Source: Candidatus Palauibacter denitrificans (GTDB lineage: Bacteria; Gemmatimonadota; Gemmatimonadetes; Palauibacterales; Palauibacteraceae). Taken from it: a DNA stretch of 44,996 nt. Positions 1-8,608 of this stretch are shown here, piece by piece. The DNA is taken from contig VXMQ01000124.1 in the NCBI GenBank assembly GCA_009841015.1, positions 1 through 44,996 on the forward strand, in the 5' to 3' direction. Each line of letters begins with the position of its first letter. The first letter of the stretch is position 1. Below the pieces are notes generated by a model, which had not been told where the DNA came from, searched no databases, and was given only the letters and a program-made list of their open reading frames with translations. Both the position numbers and the translations under genes were made by a program.

Positions 1-1357
1 AGCGCAGCGCCTCGACGGAGCCGCGCGCGCGTGCTCCCGGCAGCGCGTCCTCGACGGCCCGGCCCGTGACCCGCAACTCGACCGGCGCCGCCGAAGCGAT
101 CTCGTACCGGTCCTCCGCTGCGTCGTAGTACCCCATGTCGACGCCCGGTATCGTCAGCACGCCGGGCGCCCGCGGGATGAGGACGTACTCCCAGGTCCGC
201 GTCCCGGAGACGCCCGAGTCGGCGGTCCGCAGACGATCCGACACCTCGGGAGGAAAGGCCTCCACGGTCGGCGGGAAGGCGATTTCCGGCGGCGCCAGCG
301 CCTTCAGGTTGCCGGAGCCCGACACCTCCACCCGCAGCGTGGCCGCCTCGTTCGCGGCCAGGCTGTCCCGGTCGACGGAACTCGCGACCGCCAGATCCCC
401 CACGAGACCCGTGAAGTCCGCGGGCCGGCCCTCGGCGGGGAGGGGGAGCACTTCGATCTCGACCGGACGGGAAGCGGCGCCCGCCGCCACGACGTCTCCG
501 AACAGGGAACTCCGGTTGAAGAACCCCCCGAACACATCGTCGAACGGATCGCGTGACCGCCGCTGCACGCGGACCTGCGCCTCGATCGCGAGCGGTTCGA
601 GCGTCTTTGTGCCCGGCCCCGTCGGGTACAGGGCCACCTTCCGAATCACCGCGGTGGCGTACGCGACCTCGTCGCGCACGATCTGCTCGACCTCCGGCTG
701 CTGCGGGAGTTCGAACTCCTCGACCCAGAAGCCCGCCGTGCCGGGGAGCCGCGTGACCCCGTAGGAACTCACGTTGACGCGCGTGAAGAGCCGGTATTCG
801 ACGATGACCGGCTCGTTCTCCCGCACGCGGCGCTTGTCCGGCTCGGCCACGATGAAGAGGTCGTCCGGGCCGATGGTTCCCGGATCGGAGGGCTGCCCCG
901 CGGGCGCGCCCCCCGCGCCAGGTGTCGGCGGGGGAGCCGACGACACGCGCAGGCTCAATGGCTCCGTCGCAAGCGTCTCGCCCCCCGCCTCGACCGTCAC
1001 CGGCCCGATCTCGAACGTCCCCTCCATCGTCGCCTGGAAACGGTACTGCACCGTGAGCGAGACGGTCGTCTGGCCGTTCACGATCCGGACCGAACTCTGG
1101 GTCCCGCTGCTGAGGAAGGCGGCGAAGCCGCCCATGTCCGGAAGGGCCGGGTCCTGGTCGAAGCGCTGGACGCCCTCCAGGACGACGTTGAGGGTGAAGG
1201 TCTGCCCGACCCCGACCTCCCCGCGGTCGAGGTGCGCGGAGGCCGTGACACCCTGCCCGGAGAGTGACCCCGGACCCAGAAGGCAGGCCATGAGCGAGCC
1301 GAGCGCGACGCCCGTGGCCGGACGCCCGTGGCGGGCCGGGAGTCCACCGCGTCGCAT
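1..1357 (-). CDS. batD: BatD-like oxygen tolerance protein (partial, C-terminus off the left edge)
   Basis: Reading leftward from an ATG at 1357, an open frame runs to the window edge (about 452 codons visible). It begins with a signal peptide (hydrophobic run near residues 15-30, then SLSGQG). Beta-rich repeats follow, of the type 'VGVGQTFTLNVVLEG' and 'VRENEPVIVEYRLFTR', which are typical of the BatD periplasmic Ig-like modules. The expected C-terminal membrane anchor would lie outside the window. The start overlaps the stop of the upstream TPR gene as TGATG, so the two are probably translationally coupled. In this family BatD is an exported or membrane-anchored partner of the BatA/BatB VWA proteins. 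The family assignment is good from context and sequence style. The aerotolerance role is family knowledge and is not shown here. Confidence 0.8.
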   Translation of the reverse strand, partial: MRRGGLPARHGRPATGVALGSLMACLLGPGSLSGQGVTASAHLDRGEVGVGQTFTLNVVLEGVQRFDQDPALPDMGGFAAFLSSGTQSSVRIVNGQTTVSLTVQYRFQATMEGTFEIGPVTVEAGGETLATEPLSLRVSSAPPPTPGAGGAPAGQPSDPGTIGPDDLFIVAEPDKRRVRENEPVIVEYRLFTRVNVSSYGVTRLPGTAGFWVEEFELPQQPEVEQIVRDEVAYATAVIRKVALYPTGPGTKTLEPLAIEAQVRVQRRSRDPFDDVFGGFFNRSSLFGDVVAAGAASRPVEIEVLPLPAEGRPADFTGLVGDLAVASSVDRDSLAANEAATLRVEVSGSGNLKALAPPEIAFPPTVEAFPPEVSDRLRTADSGVSGTRTWEYVLIPRAPGVLTIPGVDMGYYDAAEDRYEIASAAPVELRVTGRAVEDALPGARARGSVEALR

Positions 1358-2127
1358 CACCAGTCCCTGCGCGGCCTCGTGCCGCGCGTCGGCGTGCGCG
1401 GCTGGCGGTTCACTTCATCCTGGTCCTCCTGGATCGCGCTCAGGAGCCGCTCGGCCTCCTCTCTCGTCATCTCGCCCGGCGGAGGCGTGGGGTCGGGATT
1501 CGGCTGGTTCTGCGGATCCTGGTTCTGCTCCGGGTCCTGTTCGGGATCCGGGTTCTGCTCGCCGCCCTCCGGTGGCGGCTCGCCCTCGTCTTCGTTTTCT
1601 TCGTCGTCCCCCTCGTCGTTCTCTCCGTCGCCCTGCTGCTGCTCTTGCTGCTGCTGTTGCTCCTGCTCCTGCATCTGTTCGAGGACGCGCTCGAGGTTGT
1701 GCTTGGCGTCGGCGTCGGCGGGGTCGGCCCGCAGCGCCTGCTTGAAGGCCTCCAGGCTCTCGGGCAGCGCTCCCTGCCGGTAGAGCGTGTTCCCGAGGTT
1801 GTACCATGCGGCGGCCGCCAGCTCCGGGTCCCCGCTCTCAACGGCGGCGCGGAAGGACTCGAGCGCGGGCTCGTAGTTCTCGCCCTGGTAGAGCGCGTTC
1901 CCATCGTTGAAACGGATGATGGGGGAGTCGGGGGCCTCGAGGAGCGCCTCCAGGTACTTCTCGTGCGCCTCGGCGAAACGTCCCTCCTCGTAGAGACGGT
2001 TCCCCTCGCGCGTCTCCGCGCGGCCCGCCTGCGCGCGGATGTCAGCCGGAGCCGCGGCCGCAGCCGCAAGCATCGCGGTGACCGCGGGCAGCCACAGCCG
2101 CCCCATGCCGCCGCACATCGTACTCAC
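1357..2127 (-). CDS. TPR protein of the Bat operon (BatC/BatE-like) with acidic Gln-rich tail
   Basis: 256 aa from a GTG at 2127 that overlaps the batB stop (GTGA). An AGGGAGG-type RBS sits about 5 nt upstream, favouring GTG over the ATG at 2118. There is a signal peptide (residues ~8-32), then TPR units at about residues 37-150 (motifs 'EGNRLYEEGRFAEAHEKY', 'WYNLGNTLYRQGALPESLEAF'). A low-complexity tail follows at about 151-225, first Gln/Glu runs, then Asp/Glu/Pro/Asn-rich sequence. The C-terminus is basic. TPR proteins occupy this slot (BatC/BatE) in Bat operons and probably scaffold the complex in the periplasm. The Gln-rich tail is encoded by CAG-type repeats and could vary in length between strains. 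Confidence 0.8.
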   Translation of the reverse strand: MSTMCGGMGRLWLPAVTAMLAAAAAAPADIRAQAGRAETREGNRLYEEGRFAEAHEKYLEALLEAPDSPIIRFNDGNALYQGENYEPALESFRAAVESGDPELAAAAWYNLGNTLYRQGALPESLEAFKQALRADPADADAKHNLERVLEQMQEQEQQQQQEQQQGDGENDEGDDEENEDEGEPPPEGGEQNPDPEQDPEQNQDPQNQPNPDPTPPPGEMTREEAERLLSAIQEDQDEVNRQPRTPTRGTRPRRDW

Positions 2128-3155
2128 GAAAACCTCCCTCTCCAGACCCTCACCGACTTCTTCCGGTCCGTCCACAGGCCTTCCAGGAACAATAGGAGAA
2201 TCGCAGCCCCGAGGAATATCTGGAACTGCTCCTCGTACTGGGTGACCTCGCGCGCGTCGACCTCCCGTCCGCCCAGCTCCGACACTTCCTCGATGAGTGC
2301 CGTCAACTCGCTCGCTTCGGGGGTGCTGCGGTAGAGTTGTCCCCCCGTTCGCATCGCGATCTCCCTCAACGTCGTCTCGTCGAGCCGCGTCGTGACGACG
2401 GCCCCCGCTTCGTCGCGCTTGAACCCGGCCGGCCGGCCCGCCGCGTCGTACTCGGGAATGGGGACGCCGTCCGTCGAACCCACCCCGACCGTGTGGATCG
2501 TGACCCCGGCCTCGAGCGCGCGGTCCACGGCCGGCTCGATGCCCCCCTCGTGGTCCTCGCCGTCGGTGACGACGATGATGATGCGTTCCTCCACCGGCGC
2601 GTCGGAGAAGGCGTCGAGCGCGAGTTCGAGCGCGGCCCCGAGGTCCGTCCCCTGCACGGGCACGAGGTCCGTGTCCATCGCGTTGAGAAAGAGGCGCGCG
2701 GCCCCGTAGTCCGAGGTCAGTGGACTCTGGACGAAGGCCTGGCCGGCGAAGGCGATGAGGCCGATGCGGTCGCCGTCCAGGCGCTCGATGAGGCGCTGGA
2801 TTTCGAGCTTCGAGCGCTGCAGGCGGTTGGGCGCGAGATCCTCCGCCAGCATCGAGGTGGAGAGGTCCAGGGCGACGACGATGTCCATCCCCTCGCGGCG
2901 GACGGTCTCCACGCGCGAGCCGAACTGCGGACGGGCGACGGCGACGATGGAGAGTCCGAGCACGGCGAGGAGTCCGACGGCCTTCCAGGCCCGGGCCCGC
3001 CGGTTCACGCTCCGGCTCAACTGGCGCACGAGCGCGAGATCGCCGAACCGCGCCAGCGCCCGGCGCCGGTGCGCCGCGCCGCGCCACATCAACCCGGCGG
3101 CCAGCGGGATGAGCGCGAGACCGAAGAGCGCCGTGACGAACCCGAAGCGGAACAC
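2124..3155 (-). CDS. batB: BatB-like VWA domain membrane protein
   Basis: 343 aa. A membrane segment near residues 5-25 and a second near 58-75 lead into a von Willebrand factor A domain. Its MIDAS motif DLSTS lies at residues 97-101, and the metal-site aspartate region is 'VVTDGEDHEGG'. A final hydrophobic helix (about residues 308-325, 'FLGAAILLLFLEGLW') anchors the C-terminus. It begins 16 nt after the batA stop and its own stop overlaps the TPR gene as GTGA. BatA and BatB are paralogous VWA proteins thought to interact through their metal-dependent adhesion sites. The intact MIDAS suggests a functional copy. Confidence 0.88.
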   Translation of the reverse strand: MFRFGFVTALFGLALIPLAAGLMWRGAAHRRRALARFGDLALVRQLSRSVNRRARAWKAVGLLAVLGLSIVAVARPQFGSRVETVRREGMDIVVALDLSTSMLAEDLAPNRLQRSKLEIQRLIERLDGDRIGLIAFAGQAFVQSPLTSDYGAARLFLNAMDTDLVPVQGTDLGAALELALDAFSDAPVEERIIIVVTDGEDHEGGIEPAVDRALEAGVTIHTVGVGSTDGVPIPEYDAAGRPAGFKRDEAGAVVTTRLDETTLREIAMRTGGQLYRSTPEASELTALIEEVSELGGREVDAREVTQYEEQFQIFLGAAILLLFLEGLWTDRKKSVRVWRGRFS

Positions 3156-3171
3156 GATCCCCCTCCCCGCG

Positions 3172-4167
3172 CTACGGCAGCCTTCTCAGGACCGTCTGCG
3201 CGAGCCCGATCTCGAGCAGCAGCAGTCCGAGTCCCGCCGCGAGCGGGAAGTGGAAGAGTTCGCCGTACCGCGTGAAGCTCTGCACATCGATCTCGGTCGT
3301 CTCGAGAGCATCGATCTCCTCGTAGATGCGTTCGAGACTCTCGCGGTCCGTGGCCCGGAAGTAGCGGCCTCCGGTGACTTCGGCGACCTCCGTGAGGGTC
3401 GGTTCGTCGACATCCACCGGAATCGAGACGAGGCGCCGCCCGAACACCGGATCGTCGACGGGAACCGGGGCCGTCCCCCGCGAACCGGCCCCGATCGTGT
3501 ACACCCTGACCCCCAGCGCCCGCGCCATTTGAGCGGCGGTCGCCGGATCGATCTCGCCGCGGTTGTTCCGGCCATCGGTGAGGAGCACGATGATCCGCGA
3601 TTCGGCCTGGCTGGACTCCAGCCGCTTAAGCGCCGTCGCGAGCCCGAGACCGATCGCGGTCCCATCCTCGACCATCCCCACCTCCAGTTCGGCCATGACC
3701 GCGGAGACGGCCGGGTGATCGATCGTGAGCGGGGCCTGGGTGAATGCCTGGCCGGCGAACACGACGAGTCCGATGCGGTCGTTGCGGCGGCGCTCGACGA
3801 AGTCCGCCGCGACCTCCCTGGCCGCCTCCAGCCGGTTGGGCGCGAGGTCCTGCGCGAGCATGGAACTGGAGATGTCGAGGGCCATGACGATGTCGATGCC
3901 CTCGGTCGACACGTCCTCGCTCGTCGAGGCGGACTGAGGACGGGCGAAGGCGACGATGAGCGCGCTGAGGGCGAGAAGTCGCAGCGCCAGCGGCACGTGG
4001 CGCAGGCGGCCGGTGCGCTCGGCCCCCGCGTGGCGAAGGAGCGCCAGATCCGGGTAGCGCAGGGCACCGGCCCTGCGACCTCCCTTCGCCAGGTGCCGGT
4101 ACGCGAGCGCCGGGACGAGGAGTGGCAGGAGCAGGAGAAACGCGGGATCCGCGAACCGGTGGATCAT
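3172..4167 (-). CDS. batA: BatA-like VWA domain membrane protein
   Basis: 331 aa from the ATG at 4167, which overlaps the upstream stop as ATGA. An open frame continues further upstream but is the shadow of the preceding gene. There is an N-terminal hydrophobic helix (residues ~8-23), a second helix (~60-75), then a VWA domain with MIDAS DISSS at residues 98-102 and 'LLTDGRNNRGEI' as the later metal-site strand. A C-terminal helix ends the protein ('FPLAAGLGLLLLEIGL'). It is strongly similar in layout to the next gene: both share 'FAGQAF.Q.PLT' and '[LM].[AE]DLAPNRL', so the two are paralogues arisen by duplication, as is usual in Bat operons. Confidence 0.88.
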   Translation of the reverse strand: MIHRFADPAFLLLLPLLVPALAYRHLAKGGRRAGALRYPDLALLRHAGAERTGRLRHVPLALRLLALSALIVAFARPQSASTSEDVSTEGIDIVMALDISSSMLAQDLAPNRLEAAREVAADFVERRRNDRIGLVVFAGQAFTQAPLTIDHPAVSAVMAELEVGMVEDGTAIGLGLATALKRLESSQAESRIIVLLTDGRNNRGEIDPATAAQMARALGVRVYTIGAGSRGTAPVPVDDPVFGRRLVSIPVDVDEPTLTEVAEVTGGRYFRATDRESLERIYEEIDALETTEIDVQSFTRYGELFHFPLAAGLGLLLLEIGLAQTVLRRLP

Positions 4168-5189
4168 GGCACGGCCGCCTCGGACCGCTCGTCCGCCGCC
4201 GCTTCGGCTTCGCCAGCCATCGCTTCGGACTCCACGACGGCCGGCGGGGGCACGAACCTGGTCCGCTCCACCAGGGTGCGGGCGTCGGCGAGAATGCTCC
4301 GGCACGCCGCGTCATCCGGCCGCCATTTCGCGAACTTCACGAGGTCGCAGGCGTCCAGAAAGCGCTCGAAGGCCGTCCGAATGCCGGGGTCCACGCCGGC
4401 ATGTCCCAGGCTCGAAATCACGTCCGGCGTGACCATCTCCAGCGCCCAGATCCGGTAGCGTCCCTCGAGGTACGCGCGGATGATCCGGGACACCTCGATG
4501 TGGTACGGCTTGATCTCGCCGCGCTCCAGCAGAGGGGACGCCTCGAGCCGGTCCAGTGCCTCGAGCGCGATCTCGTGCGCCGGCCGGGCCGGAACCGGCG
4601 GCCGGGAGTCAGCCCTGCCGGGGCGGCCCCGCCGCCGGCATCCCCACCAGTACCCGAGGCCCGCGAGAGCCACGGCGAGCAGCAACCACGGCCACAGGAG
4701 CAGCCAGTTGCGCGCGATCGCGCGCGGGCCCTTCACGTCGCGGATGTCCCCGCTCTCGTCGAGCCCGACCGTGGTCACGCCGATGACCACCGGGTCGGTG
4801 GAGACGGTGGCCGTCCCGTCGCCCCCGTCTGTGAGTTCGAGGGTAAAGGACGGAATCTCGAGTTCCCCGAGTTCGAAGGCGGTCACGTGAAGCACCGCCG
4901 ACGTCCGGGCGCCGTCCGCCGAGGCTTCGGACGGGCCCACTTCGAGCGCCAGCGCCTCGAAGGGGTCCAGCGAGAGGGAATCGGGCCAGCGCACCGCGAA
5001 GTCCGCCGGGTGCTCGACGGCGAGCCGCAGCGCGAGCGGATCGCCCACGTGGATCTCCGTCGTGTCGGGTTCGATCGTGACGCGCGGCGTCTGTCCCCGG
5101 AGGTCTCCCCCCGCGCCGACAGCCCCGCCCGCCAGCAGGAGGCCCACGATCGCGGCCCGCCGGTTCCCCCACCCCACGCCGCGACTCAT
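4164..5189 (-). CDS. Bat operon single-pass membrane protein with extracytoplasmic beta domain
   Basis: 341 aa. The ATG at 5189 overlaps the DUF58 stop (ATGA), and the stop overlaps batA (ATGA). There is a signal peptide at residues ~10-32, then a beta-sandwich-like region (about 35-150) resembling the N-terminal repeats of BatD ('VTIEPDTTEIHVGDPLALRLAVEHP'). A transmembrane helix spans 161-182 and is followed by Arg-rich sequence. The cytoplasmic helical C-terminal half has the pattern 'EVSRIIRAYLEGRYRIWALEMVTPDVI'. This is the usual location of the DUF4381/BatD-like membrane component between DUF58 and batA. I do not assign a specific function. Its position and coupling indicate membership of the same complex. 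Confidence 0.75.
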   Translation of the reverse strand: MSRGVGWGNRRAAIVGLLLAGGAVGAGGDLRGQTPRVTIEPDTTEIHVGDPLALRLAVEHPADFAVRWPDSLSLDPFEALALEVGPSEASADGARTSAVLHVTAFELGELEIPSFTLELTDGGDGTATVSTDPVVIGVTTVGLDESGDIRDVKGPRAIARNWLLLWPWLLLAVALAGLGYWWGCRRRGRPGRADSRPPVPARPAHEIALEALDRLEASPLLERGEIKPYHIEVSRIIRAYLEGRYRIWALEMVTPDVISSLGHAGVDPGIRTAFERFLDACDLVKFAKWRPDDAACRSILADARTLVERTRFVPPPAVVESEAMAGEAEAAADERSEAAVP

Positions 5190-6061
5190 ATGCGCCGTCC
5201 CCGTTCCTCGAAGAATCGCATCAGCGGCCGCAGGTAGGGGCGCCCCGGACTGAGGTCCACGACATCGACCTTGCTGCGCCGGAAGGCGCGGTCCTGTCCC
5301 GCTCGCGCCTCCTCCCCGCGGCTCGCGAAGGCCGCTCGGAAGTCCCGGTTCGAGGTGTCGACGACGAGCCGTTCTCCCGTCTCCGCGTCCTCGAGTTCGA
5401 CGAGTCCGATCGGCGGCAGTTCCGATTCCCGTCGGTCCCTCACGCGGAGGGCGACGACATCGTGCCGCCGGCCCGCGACGCCGAGCGCCTTCTCGAAGGG
5501 TTTCGAGACGAAGTCCGAGACGACGAAGACCACGGCCCGCCGCCGGATGATGCGCGACAGGTACTCGAGCGCGGCGCCGAGATCGGTCGCGCGGCCCGCG
5601 GGCTCGTGATAGAGCATCTCGCGCAGCACGCGCAGGACGTGCCGTCGGCCCTTCCGGGGCGGGACGAACTTTTCGACACGGTCGCTGAAGATGATGAGCC
5701 CGACCTTGTCGTTGTTCTTGATCGCGCTGAAGGCGAGGAGGGAGCACACTTCGACGGCGAGGTCTCCCTTCATGCGCTCGCGGGTGCCGAAATCTCCGGA
5801 CGCGCTCACGTCAACGAGCAGCATCACCGTGAGTTCGCGCTCCTCCTCGAAGATCTTGACGTGGGGCGTCCCGGTGCGGGCGGTGACGTTCCAGTCGATC
5901 GTGCGGATGTCATCGCCGTAGTCGTACTCGCGGACCTCGGCGAAGTTGATGCCGCGTCCCTTGAACACGGAGTGGTACTCGCCCGAGAACACCTGGTCCA
6001 CGAGCCCCCGCGTCGTGATCTCGATGCGGCGGACCTTCCGGAGGATCTCCCGCGGAATCAT
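5186..6061 (-). CDS. DUF58 domain protein
   Basis: 291 aa, ATG at 6061. It carries the DUF58 hallmark 'GRGINFAEVREYDYGDDIR.IDWNV.AR' at residues ~36-62. A VWA-like metal site DVSAS follows at 84-88, and later 'VVFVVSDFVS'. It has no signal peptide or membrane helix, so it is cytoplasmic. DUF58 proteins are regularly encoded directly after MoxR AAA+ ATPases and are considered MoxR partners or substrates. Here it sits 29 nt downstream of moxR and is coupled by ATGA to the next gene. The family call is strong; its molecular activity is unknown. Confidence 0.9.
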   Translation of the reverse strand: MIPREILRKVRRIEITTRGLVDQVFSGEYHSVFKGRGINFAEVREYDYGDDIRTIDWNVTARTGTPHVKIFEEERELTVMLLVDVSASGDFGTRERMKGDLAVEVCSLLAFSAIKNNDKVGLIIFSDRVEKFVPPRKGRRHVLRVLREMLYHEPAGRATDLGAALEYLSRIIRRRAVVFVVSDFVSKPFEKALGVAGRRHDVVALRVRDRRESELPPIGLVELEDAETGERLVVDTSNRDFRAAFASRGEEARAGQDRAFRRSKVDVVDLSPGRPYLRPLMRFFEERGRRI

Positions 6062-6090
6062 CCCTCGATCCCCTCCAATCCCCCGAATCC

Positions 6091-7080
6091 CTAGGGGACC
6101 TCGACGCTGTCGAGGATCCGGTTCACCACGTCTTCACTCGTGACTTCCTCGGCCTCGGCCTCGTAGGTGACGAGCACGCGGTGCCGCAGGACATCGAGGG
6201 CGACGGAGCGCACGTCCTCCGGCGTCACGTAGCCCCGGTGCCGCAGGAAGGCGTGGGCCCGCGCCGTGCGCGCCAGGCAGATGCTGGCCCTGGGCGACGC
6301 GCCGTAGGCGATGAGGTCGGCGAGGTCGGCGAGTCCGTGGTCGGCCGGCGCCCGCGAGGCGAAAACCAGTTCCACGATGTACCGCTCGACCTGCCGGTCC
6401 ATGTAGATGAGGTCGACGGCGCCGCGCGCCCGGAGGATCTCGTCCGGCGTGACGACCGTCTGCGGCTCGGGCGCGGACCCGACGCCCATGCGCCGCATGA
6501 TCTCCAGCTCTTCCTCCTTGTCGGGATACCCGATGGAGAGCTTGAGCATGAAGCGGTCCACCTGCGCCTCGGGGAGCGGGTATGTCCCCTCCTGCTCGAT
6601 CGGGTTCTGCGTCGCGAGCACGAGGAACGGGTCGTCGAGAGGGAAGGTCTCGTCCCCGATCGTGACCGTCCGTTCCTGCATCGCCTCGAGAAGCGCCGAC
6701 TGGACCTTGGCGGGGGACCGGTTGATCTCGTCGGCGAGGATGATGTTGGAGAAGATCGGACCCCGCCGGGTCTGGAACTCGCTCCGCTTGGGGTCGAAGA
6801 TCAGCGTTCCGATGAGGTCGGCCGGGAGGAGGTCCGGCGTGAACTGGATCCTCTGGAAGCCGGTGTCGATCGCCTGCGCGAGCGTCCGCACCGTGAGGGT
6901 TTTCGCCAGTCCCGGCACCCCTTCCATGAGCACGTGACCGTCGGCGAGCAGGCCGATGAGGAGTCGCTCGACCATGGTTCGCTGTCCCACGATGACGCGC
7001 CCCACCTCGTCGACCAGCCGCTCCACGAAGGCGCTCTGCTCGCGGATCTTCTCCTGTATCGCTTCGATGTCGTGACTCAC
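6091..7080 (-). CDS. moxR: MoxR family AAA+ ATPase
   Basis: 329 aa, ATG at 7080, first gene of the Bat operon. The Walker A motif is GVPGLAKT at residues 54-61 and Walker B is 'IILADEINRSP', with the MoxR signature 'SALLEAMQERTVTIG'. Sensor 1 is 'LATQNPIEQEGTYPLPEAQVDRF'-like (FLVLATQNP onward). The C-terminal lid contains 'ASPRASICLARTARAHAFLRHRGYVTPEDV'. MoxR ATPases act as chaperone-like remodelers for VWA-protein complexes, which fits the batA/batB genes downstream. The divergent 250-bp gap to the next gene at 7333 presumably carries the operon promoter, but I could not define it convincingly. Confidence 0.93.
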   Translation of the reverse strand: MSHDIEAIQEKIREQSAFVERLVDEVGRVIVGQRTMVERLLIGLLADGHVLMEGVPGLAKTLTVRTLAQAIDTGFQRIQFTPDLLPADLIGTLIFDPKRSEFQTRRGPIFSNIILADEINRSPAKVQSALLEAMQERTVTIGDETFPLDDPFLVLATQNPIEQEGTYPLPEAQVDRFMLKLSIGYPDKEEELEIMRRMGVGSAPEPQTVVTPDEILRARGAVDLIYMDRQVERYIVELVFASRAPADHGLADLADLIAYGASPRASICLARTARAHAFLRHRGYVTPEDVRSVALDVLRHRVLVTYEAEAEEVTSEDVVNRILDSVEVP

Positions 7081-7301
7081 CTCGGTGCGTTCCTCTCCTC
7101 TCGAATCGTCCGTCGAATGATCTGGCGCGAAGACCGGGCTGCCGTGGTCGAACCGCCTCGAATGCCCGGTGCCGACAGGGATCGGCGTTTGAAAGACATC
7201 TTATCGAATTTCGGCGTTGCCCGAACGGTTTTTCGCGCTCCCCCGGCGTTGACGGGGGCCGCGGCGGCGGGCACCGTGAACCGGACACCCGGTCGCGGAG
7301 T

Positions 7302-7327
7302 GCCAACCGGGAGCGCCAACCGGGAGC
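7302..7327 (+). repeat. 13-bp tandem duplication overlapping the RBS of the FMN dehydrogenase gene
   Basis: The unit GCCAACCGGGAGC occurs twice without a gap (7302-7314 and 7315-7327). Each copy contains a GGGAG Shine-Dalgarno-like core. The second lies 6 nt before the ATG at 7333 and the first lies 13 nt further out. The duplication may therefore tune ribosome loading. Confidence 0.7.
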
Positions 7328-7332
7328 GCCGA

Positions 7333-8583
7333 ATGTACGACACGCCGGAGCCGGGATCGGAATCGAAGGCCGTCCACCGTCGCGACCTCCTCCGCTGGCT
7401 CGCCGCCAGCCCTCTCCTTACCGCCTTCGCCGGCTGCGATCTGGGCCTCGTCGGGCGCGCGATGGCGCAGGAGGCGCCCGCGCGGTCGCTCGACGACCTC
7501 GTCGGGTCGGCACAGGAGGCCCTCGATGTCTTCGACCTGGAGCAGGTGGCCGCGCAGACGGTCCCGACGGCGCACTGGGGGTACATCAAAACGGGCGTTG
7601 ACGGAGAGGGGACGCAGGCGAACAACCGGGCCTCGCTCGAGCGGATCTACCTCCGCGCGCGCCGGCTGGTCGATGTCTCGAACCTCGACATGCGCGTCTC
7701 GATCTTCGGGCGGGAGTGGCCGACGCCGCTCATGATCGCGCCGGCGGGGAGCCAGGTCGGCTTCCACCGCGATGGCGAACTCGCTACCGCGCGGGCGGCC
7801 GCCGCCCGCAACCACCTGCAGACGCTCTCGTCGGTGAGTTCAACGGGGGTCGAAGCGGTGAACGAGGCGCGGGGCGAGCCGGTCTGGTACCAGCTCTACG
7901 CGCCCCGCCACTGGAACGCGACCGTCGCGCTCGTGAGCCGCGTTCGCGAGGCCGGTTGTCCCGTCATCGTGCTCACGGTCGATCTCCTTGGCGGGAGCAA
8001 CCGCCTCACGCTGGAGCGCTACCGGCGGATCGACGACCGCAACTGCGAGAGCTGTCACCGCAGCGGCGGCCGTGCGGACCCCGTCAAGCCGATGTACGAG
8101 GGGCTGCCCCAGGGCCCGCCGGACAGCGGCGGCCCCACCATGACGTGGGACTACGTGCACCGCCTGCGCGACATCACGGATCAGCGGATCGTCGTGAAGG
8201 GGCTCGTGACCCGCGAGGATGCGGAACTCGCGCTGGAACACGGCGTGGACGGGATCTGGGTCTCGAACCACGGCGGCCGCGCGGAGGGAAGCGGCCGCGC
8301 GACGATCGACGCGCTTCCGGAGGTCGTGGAGGTGGCGGGCGGCGAGGTGCCGATCATCGTCGACGGAGGTTTCCGCCGCGGCACGGACATCTTCAAGGGC
8401 ATCGCGCGTGGCGCCACGGCGGTGGCGATCGGGCGCCCCTACCTGTGGGGACTCGGCGCCTTCGGTCAGGCGGGCGTCGAGCGGGTGCTCGAAATCCTGA
8501 TCGAGGAACTGCGGATCACGATGGGCGCCGTCGGGACCCCGTCACTCGCCGACATCGGCCCCCACTCCATAGGCGTCGACTGA
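7333..8583 (+). CDS. Exported FMN-dependent alpha-hydroxyacid dehydrogenase with CxxCH motif
   Basis: 416 aa from the ATG at 7333. The frame is open far upstream, but that part is antisense to moxR. The N-terminus has a twin-arginine signal (RRDLLRW at 16-22, hydrophobic to ~33, then a lipobox-like FAGC at 32-35). The body is an FMN alpha-hydroxyacid oxidase/dehydrogenase TIM barrel: 'PLMIAPAGSQVGFHRDGELATARAA', 'VWYQLY', 'VIVLTVD', Lys289 in VVKGL, catalytic His313 and Arg316 in SNHGGR, and the phosphate loop 'VDGGFRRGTDIFKGIARGA'. The family oxidises L-lactate, glycolate, mandelate or similar acids. In the loop after the LTVD strand there is CESCH (238-242), a c-type heme binding motif that soluble family members lack. 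Export plus CxxCH suggests a periplasmic flavocytochrome. The substrate is unknown. Confidence 0.85.
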   Translation: MYDTPEPGSESKAVHRRDLLRWLAASPLLTAFAGCDLGLVGRAMAQEAPARSLDDLVGSAQEALDVFDLEQVAAQTVPTAHWGYIKTGVDGEGTQANNRASLERIYLRARRLVDVSNLDMRVSIFGREWPTPLMIAPAGSQVGFHRDGELATARAAAARNHLQTLSSVSSTGVEAVNEARGEPVWYQLYAPRHWNATVALVSRVREAGCPVIVLTVDLLGGSNRLTLERYRRIDDRNCESCHRSGGRADPVKPMYEGLPQGPPDSGGPTMTWDYVHRLRDITDQRIVVKGLVTREDAELALEHGVDGIWVSNHGGRAEGSGRATIDALPEVVEVAGGEVPIIVDGGFRRGTDIFKGIARGATAVAIGRPYLWGLGAFGQAGVERVLEILIEELRITMGAVGTPSLADIGPHSIGVD

Positions 8584-8608
8584 CGAAGCGGGGCTTTTCG
8601 GCGGGTTG

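Noticed and set aside
1645..2334. Plus-strand frame beginning with a Leu run
   Set aside because: It is the antisense reading of the Gln-rich TPR gene; the Leu run comes from CAG repeats read backwards.
6181..7332. Long plus-strand open frame running through moxR into the FMN dehydrogenase gene
   Set aside because: The part before 7333 is antisense to a clear MoxR ATPase and has biased, His/Arg/Val-rich composition; only the downstream segment is coding.
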